Translations under genes and position numbers: made by a program
Part shown: piece by piece, positions 23,701 through 31,400 of the stretch
Numbering within the stretch: the first letter of the stretch is position 1
Layout of the letters: the number at the start of each line of letters is the position of its first letter
Notes under the pieces: model-generated
Databases searched by the model: none
Seen by the model: the letters and a program-made list of their open reading frames with translations, nothing else
Told to the model about the DNA's origin: nothing
Source of the DNA: Cristatella mucedo
Lineage: Eukaryota; Bryozoa; Phylactolaemata; Cristatellidae
Assembly: GCA_009760855.2 (NCBI GenBank)
Contig: WPIO01000029.1
Location: forward strand, 1,868,501-1,932,500
Reading direction: 5' to 3'
Length of the DNA: 64,000 bases

Positions 23701-24388
23701 AGCGCCATGCCTGCTTTCCCAGGTGAGTAGACCGGCTCAGCCAGCCTGCCCGCCCCTGCCACGCCCCCTTCGAAGTGCTGGTGGCTGACCCCTCCCCTCT
23801 AATCACCCTTCGACTGCGGCTTGCTGGCTGAGCTGTGCGCTCGTCATCTCTCTCATTGCAGTGCTGCCGCCGTTCAGTTCGCCATCGGTCGGCCTGTCGG
23901 GCTTGCCGCCGGTCGCAGCATCTGGCCTGTCGGGGCTGCCGGCGACCTCACTGTCGCTGTCGGGCCTTAGCGCCGGAGCTGCTCTGCCGCAGCCCAGCTT
24001 CACCCTGCCACCGTACACGCTGCCGACGACATTTCCGAGCCTGCCGCCAATGGGGACGATCAGCAGCAGCATGCCCATGTCAGGTAGCCTCACATTTTCT
24101 TCTTCTATCTCCTTTTTTTGCCCGCGTGCCTATGCTGGGCGATCTGTGTTTAGCCAACGCCAGCAAAAGGCGTGGCAGGCCACACGGCCGCCAACCAACC
24201 GTGCGACCGGCGACGGCTGCGTTTTCTTTTTAGTGGCCGGTGGGTACAGCCTGCCACTGTCGACTGCCGGCATACTGCCGGCAAACCACTTCGCCAGCCC
24301 TTTGCAGCCTGCCTCGGCTGCTGCTGGCGCGACGCCCAAGCTGCCGCCTCAGCCGGCTAGCACTGCGGCAGAGACGCCCGCTTCCTAG
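7529..24388 (+). CDS. GORASP: Golgi reassembly stacking protein (GRASP55/65 family), complete, 10 exons
   Basis: Peripheral Golgi membrane protein that links cisternae through self-association of its GRASP domain. CDS = 7529-7591, 15734-15814, 16004-16207, 16381-16467, 18928-19058, 21537-21693, 23149-23266, 23555-23722, 23862-24083, 24234-24388; all junctions are GT-AG and phases match. The product is 461 aa, close to the vertebrate paralogues (about 440-450 aa). It starts MGGSQS, an N-myristoylation signal (Gly2, Ser6), then the invariant block [13 protein letters not shown]-like domain 1 is about residues 15-110 and contains [22 protein letters not shown]-like domain 2 is about 115-205 with [25 protein letters not shown] and [20 protein letters not shown]. 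His18 and Cys103 fall at the same positions as in vertebrate GRASP55. From about 210 to the end the protein is Ser/Pro/Ala/Leu-rich with repeated GLSGLP, like the family's regulatory SPR tail. The family has one to two members in animals; I cannot say whether this is closer to GORASP1 or GORASP2. Confidence 0.96.
8640..8790 (-). mobile_element. SINE A copy
   Basis: Minus-strand copy: the plus strand shows TCCAGGCATTTCACATATGC, GGGCTCGAGC and GCGAGCACCTTGACCTCGAT. It has an internal duplication of the GCGAGCA...TCGATC segment. Confidence 0.6.
9005..10400 (-). mobile_element. LINE-1 fragment, heavily decayed RT region
   Basis: On the minus strand it matches the RT and C-terminal parts of the 55.5-58.2 kb copy (shared TGCCAGTGATACCCAGGCGA and GGGGAGCCAGTGCAAGTCGG on the plus strand). 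No intact reading frame. Confidence 0.7.
11622..11730. repeat. (GA)n microsatellite
   Basis: About 108 bp of GA with few interruptions. The Ser-Leu and Arg-Glu open frames over it are artefacts of the repeat. Confidence 0.97.
12012..12106 (+). mobile_element. LINE-1 family 3' tail
   Basis: Short tail fragment: GCAATGTAAAGTGCTTAGAA, then GAGGGTGCTATATCAA and (TTA)n. Confidence 0.65.
12372..13040 (-). mobile_element. LINE-1 fragment, 3' end
   Basis: Minus-strand copy beginning at its (ATT)n tail. It contains the RT C-terminal codons (remnants of LADLHWLPV-type motif and PAYLSDLL). Confidence 0.75.
13195..13440 (+). mobile_element. SINE B copy (tRNA-derived)
   Basis: Perfect Pol III B box GGTTCGAGTCC (13,256-13,266) behind CTAAGGTGCTAGCTCTTCAA. 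The body is CAATGCAAGCGGTGATGATA, then AATAAGGCTGTTGAATCAGC. Not a tRNA gene: no acceptor stem or matched anticodon arm. Confidence 0.72.
13500..14295 (-). mobile_element. Gypsy-like LTR retrotransposon remnant
   Basis: On the minus strand near 14.1 kb a decayed frame reads [16 protein letters not shown], the GPYRV-type C-terminal fold of gypsy integrases, followed by [17 protein letters not shown] and further open stretches to about 13.55 kb. No LTRs or PBS recognised. Confidence 0.42.
13853..13898. repeat. Perfect inverted repeat, 21-bp arms, 4-nt loop
   Basis: Arms 13853-13873 and 13878-13898 are exact reverse complements around GCTG. The ends are TGCCTGCC and GGCAGGCA. Pairing stops sharply outside the arms. 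Confidence 0.95.
14510..14720 (+). mobile_element. LINE-1 fragment, RT C-terminal region
   Basis: Encodes an eroded [16 protein letters not shown]-like stretch followed by [19 protein letters not shown], matching the same part of other copies. Confidence 0.6.
14722..14885 (-). mobile_element. SINE A copy with poly-C interruption
   Basis: Minus-strand copy whose 5' part reads GAGCTTGGCCCAGTGGCTAA, then GGTGCTCGCCTCGATCGAGG, a tRNA-like head with an A-box-like TGGCCCAGTGG. A C18 run (14,788-14,805) sits in the middle. Confidence 0.62.
14788..14805. repeat. Poly-C run
   Basis: 18 consecutive C inside SINE A. Other runs are C15 at 19,510, C23 at 61,078, C15 at 62,021, and G runs near 15,521 and 17,769. 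Confidence 0.95.
15734..15814 (+). CDS. GORASP: GORASP exon 2
   Basis: Encodes residues 22-48, [20 protein letters not shown] onward to GHTRL, the carboxylate-loop part of PDZ-like domain 1. Acceptor TTGAAG|GTT is weak in pyrimidines but the donor CTG|GTAAGT is strong. Phase 0 at both ends. Confidence 0.93.
16004..16207 (+). CDS. GORASP: GORASP exon 3
   Basis: Encodes residues 49-116, from [18 protein letters not shown] to ENVWHIL. This is the most conserved stretch of GRASP proteins. Acceptor TGTAG|AAC, donor TTG|GTACGG, phase 0 at both ends. Confidence 0.96.
16381..16467 (+). CDS. GORASP: GORASP exon 4
   Basis: Encodes residues 117-145, [20 protein letters not shown] onward, the start of PDZ-like domain 2. 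Acceptor TTTGCAG|GAA, donor GAG|GTAAAG, phase 0. Confidence 0.96.
16468..18927 (+). other. GORASP intron 4
   Basis: Contains a LINE-2 fragment (about 16.71-17.65 kb) and a G run at 17,769. The remaining 17.8-18.9 kb shows no recognisable feature. Confidence 0.85.
16708..17655 (+). mobile_element. LINE-2 family fragment
   Basis: Second copy of the same element: [34 protein letters not shown] and the same TTACAGACGGAGATACATAC end. Its 5' half is frameshifted. Lies in GORASP intron 4. Confidence 0.88.
18928..19058 (+). CDS. GORASP: GORASP exon 5
   Basis: Encodes residues 146-188 ([20 protein letters not shown] to AWGGEG) plus two bases of Ser189. Acceptor TTTTGCAG|TCT, donor GGCAG|GTAACG, ending in phase 2. 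Confidence 0.95.
20259..20360 (+). repeat. Three-copy tandem repeat in GORASP intron 5
   Basis: Three copies of a unit containing TCGTGCACAGACC, CTAACTGACTGTCT and AGACTA, with 40-50 bp spacing. Confidence 0.7.
20380..21240 (+). mobile_element. LINE-1 fragment with 3' tail
   Basis: Encodes [40 protein letters not shown] and [20 protein letters not shown], the C-terminal part of a CR1/L2-type reverse transcriptase. It ends with the conserved tail and ATTATT. Lies in GORASP intron 5. Confidence 0.88.
21537..21693 (+). CDS. GORASP: GORASP exon 6
   Basis: Completes Ser189 and encodes [15 protein letters not shown], the end of the GRASP domain, then the start of the Ser/Pro-rich tail to Asp241. 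Acceptor CCTTGTAG|T, donor GAC|GTATGT. Confidence 0.94.
22336..22642 (+). repeat. Unassigned G-rich repeat, copy 1
   Basis: Runs of GGGGGCAAGACC type, CACAAGATTTTCGTGTAGGC, a central AT-rich part, CAGGTTGCTGCCCCCTC and GGGGGCAAATGCCCCACTGC. Aligns end to end with 46.95-47.22 kb. No coding capacity; probably a non-autonomous element. Confidence 0.6.
22745..22872 (+). mobile_element. SINE A copy
   Basis: GGGCTCGAGCCCCGTGGCAT, ATGTGAAGCGCCTGAATAGA, then GATTAGGTTCTCTTAGGGAC and a TA-rich tail. The last 45 bp resemble the LINE-1 3' end. Confidence 0.65.
23149..23266 (+). CDS. GORASP: GORASP exon 7
   Basis: Encodes residues 242-280 of the tail ([18 protein letters not shown], then a short helix-like [11 protein letters not shown]). 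Acceptor CCCTGCAG|GTT, donor AGCG|GTGAGC, ending in phase 1. Confidence 0.85.
23555..23722 (+). CDS. GORASP: GORASP exon 8
   Basis: Encodes residues 281-336, low-complexity Pro/Ala/Ser/Leu tail (for example [18 protein letters not shown]). Acceptor TTGCCTGCAG|GGG and donor CCAG|GTGAGT keep the frame with exons 7 and 9. Confidence 0.82.
23862..24083 (+). CDS. GORASP: GORASP exon 9
   Basis: Encodes residues 337-410. It carries two GLSGLP repeats and the stretch [19 protein letters not shown]. Acceptor CATTGCAG|TG is good; donor TCAG|GTAGCC is sub-optimal. Confidence 0.82.
24234..24388 (+). CDS. GORASP: GORASP exon 10 with stop
   Basis: Encodes residues 411-461 ending in AAETPAS and TAG at 24386-24388. 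Acceptor is a clean pyrimidine tract, TTTTCTTTTTAG|TG. Confidence 0.85.
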
Positions 24389-24486
24389 ATGGAGACAGCA
24401 TGCACATACATGCGCACGAGGAACTCGGCGTTGGAAGATTCGTATGCAAAGACGGCAGAGGGCTGGCGCCTGGAAGCGGCATGCTC

Positions 24487-24492
24487 TTTATT
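24487..24492 (-). terminator. Possible RAR poly(A) signal AATAAA
   Basis: Nearest canonical minus-strand AATAAA after the RAR stop, about 840 nt downstream and inside the GORASP 3' UTR. A non-canonical signal nearer the stop is possible. Confidence 0.35.
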
Positions 24493-24775
24493 CACGTAAC
24501 TGACTGTCTCGTGGAACAAGATGAACACGAACCGCTGAGAAGGTTCGACGGGTGAGAGGCGACATCGGCGAGGGCGGCGTGAATGGGAAGGGAACAAGAT
24601 GACGACTGCAGCTGCTGCCGCCAAGATGGCGGCAGCGTCGAGCGTCCTTTGGCGAATGCGTCATCTCGTTTACCGTCATACGGCCAGCCGCAAGATCTGT
24701 TCGTACGATTAAATAGTGCCGTGTCAATCATTGGCCAACAGCCCTGTTATATTGTCCACGATTGGCTGGCGTGGG

Positions 24776-24781
24776 AATAAA
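24776..24781 (+). terminator. GORASP poly(A) signal AATAAA
   Basis: Canonical hexamer 388 bp after the GORASP stop; ATTAAA at 24710 is a possible weaker upstream site. This implies a 3' UTR of roughly 400 nt. Confidence 0.6.
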
Positions 24782-25327
24782 AGCTCTGCCTCGGTGTAAG
24801 CACACTTTCGGCATGGGCGAGAACACAACTATTACATACGTATAAAAAATATATGCAGCTTATATTGCCTCAAAAGAGTGCTCATCCGTGCGCAGAGCAC
24901 GAGATGGTTCAACGTTTTTGCCAAACGCGGCATTCTAAAGGTAAACAGATGCAAAGTAAGCAGGCGCAGCAGCAACTCGCTAGGCTAAAACATGCTCGAC
25001 ACTTGTGAAGCGATCGGCCGAGATGCTAGCGAGGCCGTGTCTGCTGCTGGGCGTCGCTATCGCCGATGGCCTACAAAGCAGCCTGACCAGCAATAATATC
25101 CTGAAAGATCACGAAAGATATCTTTACACACGGGTAACGGCAAGCAAAGGCTTGCATCGGTGCCCCTGTGTGAGCGTAGCACGATGCAAGGGGTCAGTGA
25201 TGAAAATGTGCCGGCTCGGCACCATCCTCTCAGCAATGGTGACACTGTGCGTGCATGCATGGATCGATGTCGGCCTGCAGTTGCCGGCAGGCGGACGGGC
25301 TGTGAGGGCACTCTCTTTCGCGATGTG

Positions 25328-25428
25328 TCAGGGTATGCACACGTTCTCGGTTCTGTGTAGCATCTCGGCCACTAGCGGTGGTATGTCGTGGGTCGCCTCC
25401 ATGCGCAGATGAAGCACACGCTCTGCTC
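25328..25428 (-). CDS. RAR: RAR exon g: helix 11-12 (AF-2) and stop
   Basis: Short exon in none of the long reading frames. Acceptor TATTACAG|GA in phase 1 joins exon f to give [17 protein letters not shown], then IPPLVAEML (AF-2 core; RAR has MPPLIQEML), then HRTENVCIP and TGA at 25330-25328. The F domain is almost absent. Confidence 0.92.
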
Positions 25429-28400
25429 CTGTAATAGGTAACAAGAAATATATTTGAATATCAGATCTGGCATACAGCAAGTTTGCTACCTCGGCAGCAT
25501 TCTAGGTCCTCTCGCTAGACAGACTCATTATAGGACGAAAATGTTCTAGTCACATTTCGTTTACCTTGTACGAGACCGCTGCAATGATGATCGTAATTTA
25601 TGTTAACAATACTTGAAGCAAAAAACCTGTCCACGGCTGGGCAGGATTGGCCGGTCACTAGCATTGGATTGGCCGGTCACCTAGCACTCATGTCGCCACT
25701 GCTGTGCGCAGCAAGGACAGCAGCACAGCAAAGTTTAGCGACCTCAGTGTGGCCGCTCAAAGTGGTGCAGCCACACAGGAATGCCAGATTTACTTTAGCA
25801 CTAAGTTTGCTTCTACATTTCTTTTAAACCTATCAAAAGTAAAACTAAATATCAGCTGCTTCAACCGCCTCATATACTCTATAGCAGCAAAACAACCTTA
25901 GCGGCTTTGACTCCACTTGCATTGGACAATGATTGGCCTTCTGCTGGCCTCAAACCCACGGCCTTGATAGCGAAGGACGAATGGCTAACTACTGGACCAA
26001 GGTGCATTGATCGATACTTCCCGATCCTATATGAATCCTGAAAAGCACGGTTTTCAAATTGGTATTGAAACTTAAATGAAATCGCCTAGCAATAGGAAAG
26101 CACGAACTGTGTCTACGTGGGCCGTGACTTAACTGAATAGGCCGCGATACTCGGACGACTGATAATGGAGACAACATAACAGTTTTGTTATTTGTCTCGC
26201 TACTGACCAGCACGAAACAAGATTCGGCCATGTAGATAGTGCAGCTAGCAGCTGCAAATTTTCACTGAGGTGAGTTGAGAAAGGAGACACATTGCAACAC
26301 CGACTCTTACGTCTGAGTTTAGCCAGCCTACCTATTCCCGTGCTGGACATTGGACACTTTATGTCCCCACTACAGGGGCCACTACACCACTTTTATCTTC
26401 TGCCCAGGTGCAAAAAATCCGTGCAATGTAGCCGCCCTGCTGCTGTGGCTGTAAATTCGTTCGGATAATAAGAGGATTTTCTATTATGCCAGGCATGCTA
26501 TATTTATACACAGCCTGTGAAAATTAATGGGTTTCATGGAAAGATTAAAGAGTCTAATGAAAAAAGTCGGTTACTGGTGTAGGCCGAACACCCCACCTTG
26601 GCCGCTCGTCGATATCGCACCATAGTTGTTCTGTGGGACTTAATCAGACTGGGCCACTAGCTGGGCCACTGCATCAGCACCAAACACGGATTCGTTAAAA
26701 AGTGTACTTCACTGGCCTAGCATGCGCTTCCGGTCACTATCTTGATACCAAATATAACTACCCGAGTAGAGTATTTGGGCTTCAAATCCAACTTTCTTGA
26801 CCAATAATGACTTGAATAAAGTACTTTTTGTACTTTTAGTACATAATATCCTCATATGTCATTTGAACAGCTGGACTGGTAGGGTCTTCATGGGCAACAG
26901 ATGCTTCCTTCAGCAAAAAAACTGCACACTACTTTGTCGTTTGAACTACGGACTGAACCAACATGTTCTCTCTTGCCTTTCTGGGAAATCGTGTGGCAGC
27001 AGATGGAAAAAATGTCCTGAAAAATTGAAGATTGGCAGAGAAGACGTATGGAGGTCGATGCAGGAAGGATGAGAAAAGCAAATTAAAAAAGTGCTCATCT
27101 GCTCGCTCAAGTAAAAAGGTACAGGTTAGCGGATTCAACAACCTCATGTGTACAGCAGCAGAAAAGCATTAGTGGCTATCACCTCACTTGCAGTGGACAA
27201 TAACGCATTGCCTGCAGCACGACTCGAACCCACGACCTAGTTTGTGTAGAAGCACCTTACCCAAAGACTTAGGCCTAAGAAATTATATTTTCGGGTGCAT
27301 AATGCCCACCAATTTGCAACAGTGTGAACATTACACTAAAACCCTTTTAGCATAACTCTCATGCCGCACAACAGCTGCTCTAAGTATGAAGGACACGAAC
27401 CCGTAGGTTGGTTGTGCAGGCAAACGGCAAGGCCTCTTCAGGAGTGTGATCAGCAAGCTTTCGACTTGCAGTTGGCAGATAGGGTAGTTGCTAAGTGCTG
27501 CTGCACTCACTGAGGATTTCGACTGATCTAGCATAGTAATGCGGTGCAGTAACAGCTTGAAGCACAAGCCGTCGAGCAGCACGGGCTGTGGTCATGGCTC
27601 TTGAAGACACGGTCATTTTGTATGTCCTGATAGCTCACACACCCTTTTTCTATGCAAATTATAATACTGCTTTTAATACTTGCTTTTAATCAAATTACAA
27701 GTGAAAGAAAGCCAAGGGTCAAGATGAGCATAATTTAAGAGTTTGATAATGAGCTAGTTTAGTTCCCATACCTGCACATGCAGTCTCACAAGCAAGCCGA
27801 GATAAACTAGGTGAGCTCAAGTTACTGAATCGACTGGTTGTAACAGCAATTCCTCACCTGGCTTTTCTCGATGCAAAGTAGAAGGAACTATGCCTTGCAT
27901 TTTGCAAAGGCAACATCGAATCGCAAACGCTAGCTCCTTAACTATTAGCTACCAGCAGTGAAAGAACTAGCATTTAGTGGTAACAAGCAGCTTATTACTT
28001 GAAGAGAAAAGGGCTTTAGTTAATTAAAAAAAACAGCTTTTTCTAATCGCTCATTTACCCGATGACATCGACGACCATTCTGAGGAACTAACTCCTACGT
28101 GGAGACGGCTTTAGCTACAATGGCTATGAGGCAAAGTATCACTAGTTCCCTCTGAGGACCTAAAATAGCATTATCGACATCAGCGACTGTTTGCTTTTCA
28201 GAACCATCTTAAGTATAGAAAAACGTGCCTGATCACAAAACCGTGTCTACAGCGATTACAGGCTCTTATCAATTTCCACTTAGGACAATGGTGAAGTATT
28301 CATGCACTCATCCTGATGTTTCAGCCAACAAGATTTTTTACTTGAGGCTGAGTGAATAAACAAGAAATCGCATTTTGTTGTCGGCAAAAGGTATCTCCCA

Positions 28401-31400
28401 ATGTTATCTAAAATCTGCTTACATCCATTACAGAACAGGATATCATTACAGAACAGGTTACCAGTGCAGCAACATACGTACCATTGCATTGACACCTCTT
28501 AAATACATTAACAAATGTATTTATAGAAGCAGTTGTATACGAATCGAACCAAACAACCACAAACGTACTTTTTGCACAATCCAATCACTTCATATATGTG
28601 AAAGGCATAGACATGAGAATGATAAGCGATTGCTGCTAAGAAATCTCGATCGGTCTGTGACACTCACTATTTTGAATATGCTGTGAGGACCGAATCTCTG
28701 TTAAACGTTTTGAATACAGGCATTAGAATGCAATGAATTCCTTCACTAAATCTAACATATAAGACCAACATGAAAGGAGTTTCTCAAGCCAAACTCACAT
28801 TAACTACCGAGTGATAACAGTTTGGTCAACTAATGGCCTATCGGCATGTGCAATCAGGTGCTTAAAGCTGGTGCAAAATTCTGCAGCTAGGCTTGTCTGT
28901 CGTGAGCGTCGCAGTTGCCACATCACACCACTTCTCGCCGACCTGCACTGGCTACCAGATCGACTTCAAGGTTTTGTCGCTCACTTTTAGGTCACTTCAT
29001 TCTTTGGCTCCAGCCTATCTCTCAGATCTACTCCCCCACCTGGCATCATCGTACCACCAGCTTTTCGGAATCCAACAGTTTACCAATACCTCGTACAAAC
29101 CTCAAATCCTTTGGAGACCGTACATTTAGTTCGTATGCTCACAAAGCTTGGAACTCACTCCTGACTTGCGTCACGACATCTCCTGACTTGTCCACATTAA
29201 AAAAGAAACTAAATACACATCTACTTTGGACAGCATTTAATGAGTCCCTTTGATTTGTCCTTTATGTGCTCATGCTTGCTGACACTGTGCATGCTGCCAC
29301 TAACCACACTTGCAAGCTGACCCTGTGTATGTCACCCCTAACCATGTTATTCGTGTTGTTCATCAAGCATGATATTACTCACCATTCAATCGTGTTTCCC
29401 TTTGTAGCAAATGTAAAGCACCTAGAAAGAGATTGAGTTCTCTGAGGATGCTTTATCAAGTGCATTATTGTTATTATTATTATTATTATTATTAATGGAA
29501 CCATCTCACTTGCACTCCTGGCAGCACCTCCCCAACACCCAACTGGTTCTGGCCTCCAGTTTACAGGTAATAAAATGCCCAATAAGCACAAATTGTATAT
29601 CCTTTCTGCAAGCCAAAAACTATAAGCGACCTCTAACAATCATACTAAAATTATATGCCTTTCGGAGCACAGAAAGAGTGCTTTAAGTAGGCCTTCCCAA
29701 CTTATGGTAAAGGAGCTACCGGACAAAACGTTAAAGCTCTGATTAAAGGTCGTCTTATTGATCAGCAGCACCACTTCAGCCCGGACAGGTTTCATACACT
29801 GGCACAGCTCGGTGAGCTCATCTGTCTGTAAGGTGCGAACTTCATTCAGTCTTGAGCAGCATGGCAAGCCCAATTGAGGCATGCCGCCTGCTATATGATT
29901 GGTTTGCTCACACCCGGTCACGGTTCGGTCTTTCGCTTTGAAGATTTAGAACTCTTTAGCTGCATCCACATCGGCAAATGTTAGGCACGAAAGCTTTCCG
30001 CGCTGGCCTCAATTTCGAAACACGCCAAACTAATGCTGCCTCCACTGCTGAAACTGTTTGACACAGACATGACCTCGTACCTGGGCATCGAAGACTTACC
30101 ACGGCAACCAAAAAAGCGCTTTCTAACCGAAGGTAATTAATGTTCATGCCTTTGTGGAGCCCTAATCCGGACATTGTCACCGGACAATTCCTGTGTGTCG
30201 TAGGGCTTTGTATGCCATCACTATTATATACTTCTCACTTTATTCGAGATGACCACTTACCTTCACTGTCATTAAACGATTATCTGATCACTCTCAGTCT
30301 ATATCTTTATCTAAGCTTGTATGATATTGGATGAGAGAGGCACGTTCTCTGAATTCTCAAACGTGCGAAATCGGTGAGTAAACATCATAATTGTGTAGCT
30401 GTGTCAGCCAAGAACATTCACTAGCATGTTATAGCATCTGTAGTGGCACTAAAATAGCTTCTGTAGTTTAAACGAAGTAAATATTTCTAGTACAGCTATG
30501 GTGCTTTCTGCAGGTGAATTTATGCATTTTATTTTTGAATGCCAATCGACTGTGGGTTACACATGTTCGAGCCGAGCTATGGCATAGCAATAAAATCTCC
30601 ACAGTATGTGCCATCTGTTTATACCGATGCTGGATTTTGCTGCCACTACACTAACGAGCCAGATTTGAAAGCCTTGCTGTCGTACCTTCTGAGATGTATA
30701 TCAATGCTAAAATGCCTTTTGTGCAATGCAACTATGTGGCTAAAGATTCCTCCTCCAATAGAAATGACCATGCTGTTGTACACTAGTCCTATATGTATAC
30801 CGCGCATTGCCTATCCTCTTGCAGGGACTTGAGTTAACACAGCAGCCCAATCCTTTATACACTAGACTGACAGACCGTAGATTGCCGACAGACGATCCTG
30901 ATCATTTTCACACCTATATTCGACCTGTAACGTTCTGACTGCAAGCTGTAGTGCCTTAAAAATCCAATCGGGATTTACAGCTAAGCATTCCACGGAAACT
31001 TCTCTGATTGGATTTACAATAAACTTTTGAACAATGCTGCTCAGGGTCAAGTCCCAGAGCTAGTACTCCTGGAACTATCTGCAGCATTTGATACTATTGA
31101 CCGCCAGATCCTTCTAGAGCTCTTCTCCACAGGTCTTGGTATTACTCACCTGCTAACTTGGACCCTACCAGGAGAGATGTCTGAGTGGAGAAGTAAATAG
31201 CTGCAAGTCATCAAGTGAGCCCTTAAAGTGAAGGGGACTTCTGAATTCTCTAAGGCCCCTTCTTTTAGCTAAATATATTCTCTAGCCGATATTATTGTCA
31301 GACAAAATCTTGACTTTTATTTCCACGGGGACGACACACATCTCTAACTATCCTTCGGCCGTTCTAAACCTTGATCCCCACCCGACTCACTTAAAACTTC

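Noticed and set aside
23391-23762. 123-codon minus frame
   Set aside because: Antisense of GORASP exon 8 and its intron; low-complexity.
30539-30832. 97-codon plus frame with SYGIAIKSP, reminiscent of a glutamate-receptor motif
   Set aside because: Only a few residues match; no other receptor motif is nearby on either side.
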